Source of the DNA: Physcousia sp015060555
Lineage (GTDB): Bacteria > Bacteroidota > Bacteroidia > Bacteroidales > Bacteroidaceae
Reading direction: 5' to 3'
Assembly (NCBI GenBank): GCA_015060555.1
Contig: SUYG01000037.1
Location: forward strand, 62,001 to 126,000
Length of the DNA stretch: 64,000 nt
Under the pieces are notes generated by a model that saw only the letters and a list, made by a program, of their open reading frames with translations, was not told the DNA's origin and searched no databases. Below are positions 39,714-49,600 of this stretch, piece by piece. The position numbers and the translations under genes are program-made. Each line of letters begins with the position of its first letter. Within the stretch, counting starts at the first letter, position 1.

Positions 39714-40051
39714 ATCTTCTCTATGACTTCTCTTCCGCCCTCCTGCAGGCACGGCAGCGCAAGGGCGTGACGCAAGAGCAGATAGCTTTTGCGCTGGACA
39801 TCTCCCACGCCACATACAATGCCTGGGAATGTGGACATCGCATTTGTCCTTACAAGCACATCATTGCCCTCATCTCTTATTTCGACGACGAGCAGTTCAC
39901 CCGCCAGATGCTTCGCATCCTGCTGACGCTGCAACATAACATGGCAGGACTGAATCGGAAATCAGCCGGCGAGCTAACTACTTACTACATGAAACTGATT
40001 GCCTTGTTGGCCGACGAGTGTGCTGAGTGGCTCAAGACATTAGGACGTTGA
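39710..40051 (+). CDS. XRE-family DNA-binding protein
   Basis: A 113-residue protein with a helix-turn-helix at residues 10-60 (QARQRKGVTQEQIAFALDISHATYNAWECGHR) and a helical C-terminal half. It is translationally coupled to the PH-domain gene. Targets are unknown. A hairpin (AAAGT.CCGC / GCGG.ACTTT, 40090-40126) follows. Confidence 0.85.
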   Translation: MNLLYDFSSALLQARQRKGVTQEQIAFALDISHATYNAWECGHRICPYKHIIALISYFDDEQFTRQMLRILLTLQHNMAGLNRKSAGELTTYYMKLIALLADECAEWLKTLGR

Positions 40052-40089
40052 GGCTTCCATTGATTGTAGAAAAAAGGTGAAAAAAGATG

Positions 40090-40126
40090 AAAGTTCCGCG
40101 AATCTTTTGTGGATTGCGGGACTTTC
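40090..40126 (+). terminator. Hairpin after the XRE gene
   Basis: GAAAGTTCCGCGAATC against GGATTGCGGGACTTTC with one bulge and a 5-base loop. It lies immediately before a TATTTTCG sequence (40129-40136) that could be a weak promoter of the beta-galactosidase gene. Confidence 0.6.
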
Positions 40127-40174
40127 ACTATTTTCGCACCGAAAATACAAACTAATCGCACTTTTGAAGCTACT

Positions 40175-43100
40175 ATGAAACACTTTTTCTTGCTTTCTGC
40201 ATCTATGCTTTGCGCCACGTTGATGTGCGCACAATCGCTGGCTCCCGCAGCTCTCGAAGGCTTTGCCTATGACACTCAGGTCACGGCCCCTACGGGCGAT
40301 GAATGGCAGTCGCCCGAGGCGCTGGCGCTGAACAAGGAACAACCGCGGGCTTGGGGATTCCATTTCCCCACAGAACAAGCAGCACGTGGTGTGCTGCCTG
40401 AACGCGGCGCCTACTGGCTCTCGCTCGACGGCACATGGAAGTTTCATTGGTGCAAGACGCCGGAAGAGCGGGCCAAGGGTTTCGAGGCTCCTGCATTCGA
40501 TGTAACGGCTTGGGATGATATAGAGGTGCCGGGGTGCTGGAATGTGCAGGGGTTGCGGCCCCTCTCTAACTCCCCCCGTGGGGGGGAGGACTTCAGTTCC
40601 TCTGGAAACCTAACGAGCAATCCTTCTTCAACGCCATCAAGCGGAAACGCAACCCTCCCCCCCACGGGGAGAGCTGGAGAGGGGCTTTTCCGCTACGGCG
40701 TGCCCATCTACGTGAACCAGAAGGTCATCTTCGAGCATCAGGTGGCTGTGGATGACTGGAAGGGGGGCGTGATGCGAAAGCCCCGTAACCCGAAGTGGAC
40801 GGTCAACGAATACCCCAACGAGGTGGGGTCCTATCGCCGCACCTTCACTGTTCCGGCCTCGTGGAAGGGGCGTGTGGTGTATATCAACTTCGACGGTGTT
40901 GACAGCTTCTTCTACTTGTGGATAAACGGCCACTATGTTGGCTTTAGCAAGAACTCACGCAACACAGCTTCTTTCAACATCACACCTTATTTAAATAAGG
41001 AGGGCGAGAACGTGGTGGCCGTAGAAGTCTATCGCAACAGCGACGGCAGCTTCCTGGAGGCGCAGGATATGTTCCGCCTGCCCGGCATTATCCGTTCAAC
41101 GTATTTGACGAGTGTGCCGGAGGTGGAGTTGAGCGATTTGATTGTAAGGACCTCCCAACTCAGTGGAAATGGAATCACAGAGGAAGCCGATGCAGAGATT
41201 GTTGTTGAGGCCAATGTAAGAAACCTCAGCAAGAAAGCAGCCAAGGACCTTTTCGTAGAGTACAAGGTCTTCCCCCTGAAACTTTACACCGATGAGCTGG
41301 CTCCTGGTTCTCTTTATCTCGATGAAGAATCAGCTGTAGGCCAGCCCAATGCACAGGCACAGGTCAACGTAGGTGCAGACTTGAGTGTTGCGGCAACCTC
41401 CATCAACTTACATGGCGCACAGACCTGGAGTGCCGAAGCTCCCTACCGCTATGTCCTCACAGCAACCTTGAAGGATAAGAAGGGGAAGGTGCTGGATGTG
41501 CGCTCAACCTATTTCGGCGTCCGCACCGTGGAGATTCGCGACACGAAGGCGGAGGATGATGAGTTCGGGTTGGCAGGTCGCTACTTCTATGTCAACAACA
41601 AACCTGTGAAGCTGAAGGGCGTCAACCGCCACGAGACGAATCCCTGGCGCGGCCATGCCATCACTAAGGAGCAGATGCAGCAGGAGGTGTTCCTGATGAA
41701 GCAGGGCAACATCAACCATGTCCGCAACTCACACTACGCTAACGACCCCTACTGGTATTATCTCTGCGATAAATACGGCATCTATCTCGAGGATGAGGCC
41801 AACATAGAGAGTCACGAATACTACTACGGCGATGCCTCGCTCTCTCATCCGGCAGAGTGGCGCAAGGCACACATCGCACGTAATATGGAGATGGTACGCG
41901 CACACGTGAACGCTCCCTCCATCGTCATCTGGAGCTTGGGCAACGAGGCTGGTCCCGGCAAGAACTTCGTGGCGGCCTACGAAGCCATCAAGGCCTTCGA
42001 CACCTCACGCCCTGTGCAGTATGAGCGCAACAATGACATCGTGGATATGGGCTCCAATCAGTATCCTTCGGTTGGCTGGGTGCAGTTCGCAGCCAAGGGC
42101 GGCAAAGGCCCCAAGTATCCCTTCCACATCAGCGAGTATGCTCACTCCATGGGTAATGCCGGCGGCAACCTCATCGACTTCTGGAAGGCCATCGAGACCA
42201 GTAACTACATCTGCGGCGGTGCCATCTGGGACTGGGTGGATCAGGCCATTTGGTGGCCCCTCTCTAACTCCCCCCGTGGGGGGGAGAACCTCAGTTCCCC
42301 TGGAAACAAGGCAAGCAATTCTTCTCAAAACCTATCAAGCGGAAACGCAACCCTCCCCCCCACGGGGGGAGCCGGAGAGGGGCTTTTTGCTTATGGCGGT
42401 GATTTCGGCGACCTGCCCAACGACGGGATGTTCTGCATGAACGGTGTCATGTTGCCCGACCTCTCGCCCAAGCCTGAATACTATGATGTGAAACACGTCT
42501 ATCAGAATGTGGGCGTGGAGTTGGATAAGATTTGGAACCGTGAGCTGTCCTCTGGCAAGAAGATGACTTTCGCGGGCTTGAAGGTGACCAATAAGAACTA
42601 TTTCGTTGCCTTGGAGGATGTGGACATCAGCGTCGTCGTTGTCCGCGACGGCTTCGATGTCAGCCGCACCACTATTCCCCATGAGCCTCCTCATGGGATG
42701 CCGGCCATCAAGCCTCGCAAGACAGAGCCCATTACTGTGCCCCTGCAAATCTCCGATGAAGAGGCCGCTTGGCATTGCTACGACCTCCGCGTGGAGTTCC
42801 TCTTGAACAAGGATATGCCGTGGGCCAAGAAGGGTTATGTGCAGATGGCCGAGCAGGTGCATCTGTGGGATGCCAAAGAATCGGATCCTATTTGGTCATG
42901 GGGAAAAGAAATTCCCACCATCACCAAGACAGGTGGCAGCGGTATCATCACCCTTGACGGTAAAGGCTGGAGCGTAACCTTCGACAACCTGCGTGGAACC
43001 ATCAAGAGCATGAAGGCTGGCGCACAAACCATCATCGAGGAGGATTGTGGCCCCGTCCTTGACGCCCTCCGTGCTCCCGTGGATAACGACAATTGGTACT

Positions 43101-44572
43101 ACCAATCGTGGTATCAGAACGGCTTGCACAGCCTGCAGCACAAAGTACTTGACTATAACATCTATACTCGCAAGGAAGATGGCGCCGTCGTACTCAACTA
43201 CACCGTTGAGAGCCGAGGCCCCAAAGCCCAGATTCAAGGTGGCAGCAGCGGCCGCTACCAGATAACAGAAACCCTCCCCCCCACGGGGGGAGATGGAGAG
43301 GGGCTTTCTGACTTCGCCTTCACCTCCAACATCGTATGGACTGTCTATCCCGACGGCACCATCGAGAACGAGAGCGCCATCACGAGCAACAAGCCCAAAG
43401 CCATCCTGCCGCGCTTAGGCTTCCTGATGAAACTGCCCACGCGCTTTGAGACGGATGGCAGCAAGCTCAGCTACTTCGGCTGCGGCCCCCAGAACAACTA
43501 TGCCGACCGCAAGAGCGGTATGTTCCGTGCTGTCTATGAGAGCACCGTGAAGGATCAGTTCGTGCCCTTCCCCAAACCCCAGTCCATGGGCAACCGCGAG
43601 GGTGTGCAGTGGTTGGCGCTCACCGATGCCACAGGCAGCGGCCTCGTCTTCGGTGCCCTGACAGGATCCATGTGTACGAGCGCGCTGCCTTGGAGCGACC
43701 TGCAGCTGACGTACGCTCCTCACCCCTCTGACCTGCCCGAGAGCGACGGCGTCTATGTCCACCTCGACACGAAGGTCACAGGTCTCGGCGGCAGCAGCTG
43801 TGGACAAGGCGGTCCGCTGGAGCCCGACCGCGTCTATGCCGACGCCCACACCTTTGGCTTCTTCATGCGACCCATCACCACCTCTGACACGCGCCAGATC
43901 AGCGAGCAGAACTTCGCCGTTCACGGCACTGGCGACCTGCCCATCGCCATCACCCGCGATGCCAAGGGCGAGGTTACCATTATCAAAAGCAAGCTCGATG
44001 TGTCAGGGGTTTGGTATAGCCTTGACCCCAAGGACAAGAAAGGTCAGCCTTACGCCAACGCACCCATCGATATGCGCAACGGCGGCACCATCACCGTGTG
44101 GCACAAGGAGACTCCCAAAGTGCGCATCAGCCGCACCTTCGACAAGGTGGAGTTCGTGCCCGTCACCGTGCTGGCAGCCAGCAGCGAGGAGCCCGGCGAG
44201 AATGCCGCCAACCTCGTTGATGGTAAGCCCGAGACCATCTGGCACACTGCTTACGGCGTCACCGTCACCAAGTATCCGCACAGCGTAGATTTCGACTGTT
44301 CCGAGCTGAAGACCATCAAGGGCTTCACCTACCTGCCCCGTCAGGATGGCGGCAACAACGGCAACATTAAAGCCTACCGCATCCAGCTCTCCGAGGACGG
44401 CAAGACTTGGAGCGAGCCCGTGGCTGAAGGCGAGTTTGAACGCGGCGCAGCCCTCAAGCGTGTTATCTTCCAGAAGCCCCAGCGCGCCCGCTACCTCCGC
44501 TTCACCGCCCTCTCTTCGCAGAACGGCCTCGACTTCGCCTCCGGCGCAGAATTAACAGTTCTCGCCGAGTAA
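40175..44572 (+). CDS. Secreted GH2 beta-galactosidase with F5/8-type C domain and three repeat insertions
   Basis: A 1465-residue LacZ-like enzyme. Signal peptide 1-20 (LCATLMCAQ), GH2 sugar-binding domain, Ig-like domain, TIM barrel with acid/base Glu591 (LGNEAGPG) and nucleophile Glu654 (HISEYAHSMGN), a LacZ small-chain-like domain and a C-terminal discoidin (F5/8 type C) domain from about 1330. Three foreign peptides interrupt it: residues about 129-170 between NVQG and YGVPIY, 695-736 between DWVDQAIW and AYGGDFG, and a short one near 1033 (LPPTGGDGEGL). Each is encoded by a C/G-rich palindromic element in frame. The second lies next to the WDWVDQ active-site wall. Catalytic residues remain, so activity is likely but unproven. 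Confidence 0.9.
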   Translation: MKHFFLLSASMLCATLMCAQSLAPAALEGFAYDTQVTAPTGDEWQSPEALALNKEQPRAWGFHFPTEQAARGVLPERGAYWLSLDGTWKFHWCKTPEERAKGFEAPAFDVTAWDDIEVPGCWNVQGLRPLSNSPRGGEDFSSSGNLTSNPSSTPSSGNATLPPTGRAGEGLFRYGVPIYVNQKVIFEHQVAVDDWKGGVMRKPRNPKWTVNEYPNEVGSYRRTFTVPASWKGRVVYINFDGVDSFFYLWINGHYVGFSKNSRNTASFNITPYLNKEGENVVAVEVYRNSDGSFLEAQDMFRLPGIIRSTYLTSVPEVELSDLIVRTSQLSGNGITEEADAEIVVEANVRNLSKKAAKDLFVEYKVFPLKLYTDELAPGSLYLDEESAVGQPNAQAQVNVGADLSVAATSINLHGAQTWSAEAPYRYVLTATLKDKKGKVLDVRSTYFGVRTVEIRDTKAEDDEFGLAGRYFYVNNKPVKLKGVNRHETNPWRGHAITKEQMQQEVFLMKQGNINHVRNSHYANDPYWYYLCDKYGIYLEDEANIESHEYYYGDASLSHPAEWRKAHIARNMEMVRAHVNAPSIVIWSLGNEAGPGKNFVAAYEAIKAFDTSRPVQYERNNDIVDMGSNQYPSVGWVQFAAKGGKGPKYPFHISEYAHSMGNAGGNLIDFWKAIETSNYICGGAIWDWVDQAIWWPLSNSPRGGENLSSPGNKASNSSQNLSSGNATLPPTGGAGEGLFAYGGDFGDLPNDGMFCMNGVMLPDLSPKPEYYDVKHVYQNVGVELDKIWNRELSSGKKMTFAGLKVTNKNYFVALEDVDISVVVVRDGFDVSRTTIPHEPPHGMPAIKPRKTEPITVPLQISDEEAAWHCYDLRVEFLLNKDMPWAKKGYVQMAEQVHLWDAKESDPIWSWGKEIPTITKTGGSGIITLDGKGWSVTFDNLRGTIKSMKAGAQTIIEEDCGPVLDALRAPVDNDNWYYQSWYQNGLHSLQHKVLDYNIYTRKEDGAVVLNYTVESRGPKAQIQGGSSGRYQITETLPPTGGDGEGLSDFAFTSNIVWTVYPDGTIENESAITSNKPKAILPRLGFLMKLPTRFETDGSKLSYFGCGPQNNYADRKSGMFRAVYESTVKDQFVPFPKPQSMGNREGVQWLALTDATGSGLVFGALTGSMCTSALPWSDLQLTYAPHPSDLPESDGVYVHLDTKVTGLGGSSCGQGGPLEPDRVYADAHTFGFFMRPITTSDTRQISEQNFAVHGTGDLPIAITRDAKGEVTIIKSKLDVSGVWYSLDPKDKKGQPYANAPIDMRNGGTITVWHKETPKVRISRTFDKVEFVPVTVLAASSEEPGENAANLVDGKPETIWHTAYGVTVTKYPHSVDFDCSELKTIKGFTYLPRQDGGNNGNIKAYRIQLSEDGKTWSEPVAEGEFERGAALKRVIFQKPQRARYLRFTALSSQNGLDFASGAELTVLAE
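40559..40684 (+). repeat. Complete 126-bp palindromic element, copy 1 in the beta-galactosidase
   Basis: Starts CCCCTCTCTAACTCCCCCCG, ends GGGGAGAGCTGGAGAGGGG. The ends are inverted repeats of about 30 bases and each is itself a palindrome; between them lies AAGCGGAAACGCAA. The length is exactly 42 codons. Coded peptide: PLSNSPRGGEDF...LPPTGRAGEG. Confidence 0.85.
42257..42382 (+). repeat. Complete 126-bp palindromic element, copy 2 in the beta-galactosidase
   Basis: Same length and ends as copy 1. The first 30 bases are identical; the interior differs at scattered positions. Coded peptide: PLSNSPRGGENL...LPPTGGAGEG. Confidence 0.85.
43272..43303 (+). repeat. Solo right end of the palindromic element in the beta-galactosidase
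   Basis: CCCTCCCCCCCACGGGGGGA then GATGGAGAGGGG corresponds to the right ends of the complete copies. No left end is found nearby. The host frame continues. Confidence 0.8.
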
Positions 44573-44611
44573 AGATTGTAGTTTCGTATAATACTATACT
44601 TCCACATTGAG

Positions 44612-44684
44612 GGTGTGTCAATTGTGAAGTGAACCCCGAAAGTTAGACAAAAAACTTTCGGGGTTCACTTCATTTTGACACACC
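44612..44684. mobile_element. Long perfect palindrome resembling fused IS3-type ends (MITE-like remnant)
   Basis: GGTGTGTCA / TGACACACC form the outer 9 bp. GAAGTGAACCCCGAAAGT / ACTTTCGGGGTTCACTTC form an 18-bp inner stem around TAGACAAAAA. TGAACCCCGAAAGTTAGACA looks like a terminal repeat of IS3-family elements. It also lies exactly between convergent genes, so it may serve as a terminator. Confidence 0.6.
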
Positions 44685-44714
44685 ATCATAACATATTGTG
44701 CTTTTAATTAAGTG

Positions 44715-46640
44715 CTATTTCCAATACTCCTCCAGTCGTTGCGACTCTGCCTCAGTAATCTGAGTGACAGCACCGGTGGTAGCGGGAATGCTGCGGATGC
44801 GCCCTTCGGCGTCGTAGCTCATAGGCTCGGCAATAATGCTACGACTATAGCTGGTGCCATCAGGCAGACCGCCGTTGTGGGAGAAGAAGAGCCATCTATC
44901 ACGGAATTTGATGATGGCAGGATGGGTGGTGTTGGAGTTGCCGGCAATCTCGCTGATGATGCCCATGGGGGTATATGGGCCGCCGATGTGGTCGGCTACG
45001 GCGTATGCAATCTTTTCGGGCCACTCACTGGCGTAGGTCAGATAATACTTGCCATTATATTTATGCATCCACGGAGCCTCGGTGAAGTTTGGTACATCGA
45101 TGCGGTGAATCTCGCCGTCAATTTCTGTCATATTGTCCTTCAGCTTGGCGTAGTAGCACTCTTTATTACCCCAAATGATATACGGTGTGCCGTCATCGTC
45201 GATGAGGATAGCGGGATCGATGCACGCCCAACTGTGTTTCGAGGCGAAGCAATCCTTGTTGGTGAGCAAGGGTTTTCCGAGTGCGTCCTTGTAGGGACCG
45301 GTAATCTTGTCGCTCACGGCTACACCGATGCCGCACCAATTAGTGGAGACGTACCAGTAATACCTGCCGTCCTTGCCTTTGGCTACATGTCCGGCGTATG
45401 CCTGATGGCTGTCGGCCCACTTGAAGTCGTCGACGCGCAGGGGCGAGGGATATTCTGTCCAGTGCTTCATGTCGGTGGTGGAGTAGAGCAGCCAGTCCTT
45501 CATCACATAGCCCGACTGGTTGCCGGCGGCATCGTGTCCGGCAAAGAGCCACAGCGTGTCGTTTTCCACGAGTGCGGCCGGGTCGGCAGTATGTTTGTCG
45601 CGGATAATGGGATTGCCCGTGCTCTCGAACTCATGCTTCAACACATAGCCCCATTTCTGTTGCAGGACCTCCAGTTCATCGGCAGTCACCGACATCACCG
45701 TGCCGTGACGGGGAAAGAAGTCCTTGCGGAAGGACTCTGGTTCTTTTGTAAACGTCTTCAGGTCCTTCGACCGCTGGAATTCATAGCGACCAGAACTGTA
45801 GAGGTCGTACATCAAAATCCAATCCTCGCTGTTGTTCAGCTGGAACATTCCGCTGCCCTCCACATGTGTCCTCGTGCCAGCGTATGCATCCAAATACTCA
45901 AAATCCTCCTTATACGGTCCCGTCAATTTTTTCGACGTTGCCTGTTGGATGCCGTTCTTTATTTCCTTGCCGTTCTCGTCCTTCGTGTTGCCCTTGTAGA
46001 AGAGGTGAAACTCGCCGTTGCGGTAGATGATGTCGTTGTCTATCGAACCGTACTTGGCGGAGAATAGCACCTTTGGTTCGCTCTCGAAAGCCGTGAAGTC
46101 CTTGTTTGCGTAGGCGTAGTAGGTGATGAGTGTCTTGCGGTCGTTACGCTGCAGCGTGAAGTAGATCATGTACTTCCGGGCCTTGCGGTCGTAGATGGTC
46201 TGCGGCGCCCATACCCAGTAGGCATCACCAAAGTTCTTGCTCCAGTCCTTTGCGAGGTTGATTTTCGCATGCGTCCAGTTCACCAGATCCTTCGACTTCA
46301 GCAGCACGATGCCCGGGTTTGCACCCCATCCCTGCTTCGGGTCATAGGTATGCATGTCTGTCGCCACGATGTAGTAGCACCCGTCCTCGCCGCGCAGGAT
46401 GTGCGGGTCGCGTATGCCGCCGCTCTCGCTAATGCTGTCAGAAGCGATTATGGGCCTGTTCCCGTTCAGCGCATACCAGTTCTGTGCGTCCTCGCTCACC
46501 GCGAAGCGCAACTGCTCCATCAGGTTTTGGTCGCCACCGCCCTCGAAGTAGGCGAAGAGGTAGCCGGCGAACTTTTGTTTGTTTTGGGCCTGCGCTGTGA
46601 GCGCCAGCATCATAAGCAATAGTAAGAATAGTCGTCTCAT
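44715..46640 (-). CDS. Secreted protein with two GH43-type beta-propeller domains
   Basis: A 641-residue exported protein (signal peptide MRRLFLLLLMMLALTAQAQ). The first five-bladed propeller (about 22-320) carries IRDPHIL (Asp78), SIDNDIIY and HVEGSGMF. The second (about 325-635) carries TADPAAL, CIDPAILIDDDGTPYIIWGN and FTEAPWMHKYNGKYYL, the Asp/Asp/Glu triad of clan GH-F. Both sets seem complete. GH43 enzymes remove arabinose, xylose or galactose side chains. The upstream gene (stop at 46685) lies 44 bases away on the same strand, so the two form an operon. Confidence 0.9.
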   Translation of the reverse strand: MRRLFLLLLMMLALTAQAQNKQKFAGYLFAYFEGGGDQNLMEQLRFAVSEDAQNWYALNGNRPIIASDSISESGGIRDPHILRGEDGCYYIVATDMHTYDPKQGWGANPGIVLLKSKDLVNWTHAKINLAKDWSKNFGDAYWVWAPQTIYDRKARKYMIYFTLQRNDRKTLITYYAYANKDFTAFESEPKVLFSAKYGSIDNDIIYRNGEFHLFYKGNTKDENGKEIKNGIQQATSKKLTGPYKEDFEYLDAYAGTRTHVEGSGMFQLNNSEDWILMYDLYSSGRYEFQRSKDLKTFTKEPESFRKDFFPRHGTVMSVTADELEVLQQKWGYVLKHEFESTGNPIIRDKHTADPAALVENDTLWLFAGHDAAGNQSGYVMKDWLLYSTTDMKHWTEYPSPLRVDDFKWADSHQAYAGHVAKGKDGRYYWYVSTNWCGIGVAVSDKITGPYKDALGKPLLTNKDCFASKHSWACIDPAILIDDDGTPYIIWGNKECYYAKLKDNMTEIDGEIHRIDVPNFTEAPWMHKYNGKYYLTYASEWPEKIAYAVADHIGGPYTPMGIISEIAGNSNTTHPAIIKFRDRWLFFSHNGGLPDGTSYSRSIIAEPMSYDAEGRIRSIPATTGAVTQITEAESQRLEEYWK

Positions 46641-46684
46641 GTTATTTCTCTACAAATGTGTTGAACGAATGGGCGGCTGCGCCG

Positions 46685-49600
46685 TCATTTGACAAGCAGT
46701 TTGCGGCCTTTCTTGACGACGATGGAACGATAGGATTTATCGACGCGTTGTCCGGCAAGATTATACAAAGGTCCTTCTTCAGCACCCGTCTCAAGGGCGA
46801 CTTCAGGCACGGACGTCAGTTGTTCGAGAGGGTAGAAGTCCTGAGGCGTCGTCTGGCTTTGAGAGACGAAGTAAGCATGGTGCGCGGGATTGACAAAAGT
46901 GGCACCGTCTGCCGCGTTCCATTTCCATCCTGTTTCCTGCACGTCCTCGCACAGCATGTAGTAGAAGTTGCCTCCGTACGTCAGCTGATCCTCGTCGGAA
47001 CCTCGCAACTGATTGAACGAGTCAACCGCCTTCTTCCGCGTCGTGGGGATCATGACGTATGTACCAGGTTCGGCTTTCAGAAGCACCCCCTGGCCTGCAG
47101 GGAGAACAGTTCCGGCTTCGGTGAACTCTCGGCTAACTGCGATAGTGCCGTTTTTCTCTTTTAAGGTGAATGCCTGCACACCTTCGGGGAGCAGGAAGCT
47201 CTGGTCGCTGTAATAGAAGGTAGTATAGCCGGATGCGGGAACTTGAACGGTGACGAGAGGCTCCTTGTAGGTGAGGGAGAAGCCTTGGAAGTTCAGCCAC
47301 TGGCTGCTGTTGGTGACGTTGGCAGACAAGGTCATCTGATGGTCAGTGACGATGATGTCGCTGAGTGTCGTCTGCGCCTGGTCGCTTGTCAGCGTCTGTG
47401 CAGCACCGGCCATCGTCTCTTCGGTATTCAGCAAGACTTCATTCTTCTTAATATCCTGCAAGGCGTTCAGATTCCCATTGACGGTATTTCCCGCCGCAGC
47501 CGTGGCAACAGGCGGCCGCCCTGAGCCGTCGTTTCGGTAGAATGCGTGGAACACAGCCTCATAGACGCCATTGGGAAGGTCGGTCTGAGTCTGCTGGAGG
47601 TTGAAAGTCTGGTGCAGCACTTCGATGTCACCGTTGCCGAGGGTGGTTGGGACGTCCGTCCAGTCGGCCGTCGTCGCATTGCCCAGCATGTCGGCATTCG
47701 TAAACAAAGAAGTCGCGTCGACAGGCACGGTGAGGTCGCCGGCAGTGGCCAGCAGCAGTTGTCGCGTAGCCGCGCGCAATTCCGTCACTGATGCGCTCGC
47801 GTCACTATAGACCGAATACGCTTGCTGCAGCTCCGATGCATGATCCGTCTCCTTTCCTGATTCAAGAATGGCTTGCTGCAGCTTGAACAGCTGTTTCCGT
47901 TCTTTGTATTTGGCATAATTCCCATTGGTGATGTCACGCGTGGGAATGAAGGCCCAGTGGACATAGCCACGTCCATGGCTCGTCGTCAGCGGTCCGCCGT
48001 AGGCGTAGGCAAGGTCGAGACACGCCTTCTGACTCTCGGACTTGAGCGTATAAACGGTGCCCGAGGGAGAGTTCAGAGGTTGATAGATGAATGCGCCTTC
48101 GGCCATCGAACGGTCGCTCCAGACATTGCAGGCATCGGCCAGGCAACCCACATAGACATTCGGCTTATCGTACATGGAGACATACAACTTGTTGCCCGCC
48201 TGTCGCTGCACCTTGACGCGGTATTTCGAACTGAAAGTCGTGTCGCCTTTGGGCAGACGCTGAGCCAGCGATTGCGCGTTCCAGTCCATTCCATAAGTGA
48301 CAAAAGCGTCGGCTTCGACATTGTACAGGAGAACCGACTCGGACGAAGTGATTTTTGTCACATCCTTGCCAGGCAAGGCCGGAGGGTTCCATCCGTCGGT
48401 CTGTCGCGGCTGAGCGATGGTCTGGCCGATGATGTCGTTGATTTCATCGGCAGACAGCGCATAGTTGTAGATCCGCAGGTCGTCGATGAAACCATCCATC
48501 AGTGGCACGTCTTCCAGTAGGTTGGCACCTACGCTGTTGACCACAGGACAGACATCCGACAGACGCACCGCCACAGGAGCGCTGGCCGCTTTCACGCCGT
48601 CCACGTAGATGGCCACACTTTCTTCGCCGATGGTCAGCGCCACGTGGTGCCATCCTTCGGCCATGCTGCCGGCCTGCAACGTTTGCTCCGTCTCGCCGTT
48701 CTTCATCTGGAACACGATGCTTCCGCCAGCATTCAAGGACAGACTGGTATAATGGTCGGCATCCGAGACGAAGTCAAACAGACAACTGTTCTTGGCGAAC
48801 GCACCGGAAGCAGCGCACACCCATACCGCATACGTAGCATCAGGAAGGCTGCAGGCCGCGACGGGCAGGCACAGATAGTTCGACACTCCGTCCAGCAGCA
48901 GCGCATTCTTGCCGGAACGATACTCCGTGGTCTGGGTGGCCAGGCTCGACGGGTCGCAGACCACGCCGTGCAGCTGGTTCTCGGTCATGTCACATGCCGA
49001 CGACTCAAATTCGTAGCGCGCTACCAGTCCTTTCTCGTCGGTAAGGGAAGCGCTGACGGGAACAGACCGTGCAGAACGGTTTTGCGAATAGTCAACGCTT
49101 TGCACAGCATAATAATAAGTATGACGGGGACGCGCCGTGTTGTCCAGGAAACGGTTGGTCTGAATGCCCCTTCCTATGACGTCATACGCGATTTCCCCCC
49201 TCTCGTTCTTCTCGCCGCGAAGCACGACATACCCGTTGAAATCCTTGTCCTGGACATTGGCATCCCAGGAAAGAAGCACAGAATGGCTGCGCGGTGTGGC
49301 GACGAGGTTGACGGGTGCCTGCGGGGCATTCGTCTCGCAGGGGGCGTCAACGGGCAGGAATTTCCACAACTGATGATCCTCCGTTGCGCCGGCACACAGC
49401 GTCACGGCAGCATTGTTCGCCGTGCTTCCGCCGGTTGCTTCGAGATACAAGCCCGACTGGTAGTTCCGGATTCTATAGTACCCGTCCCCTGCATATTCGA
49501 ACGTCCAGCGCTGGTTCTCTGCTTTCGTCACAGGATAGACGCTGACCGTGCCGCCCACCTTGACCTGGAAGCCTCCCGTCTCCATGTTCATTTCGGCATT

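Noticed and set aside
40159..40174. Riboswitch or SusCD-like regulation of the beta-galactosidase
   Set aside because: Only a simple hairpin that ends the previous gene is visible; no conserved aptamer sequence is recognisable.
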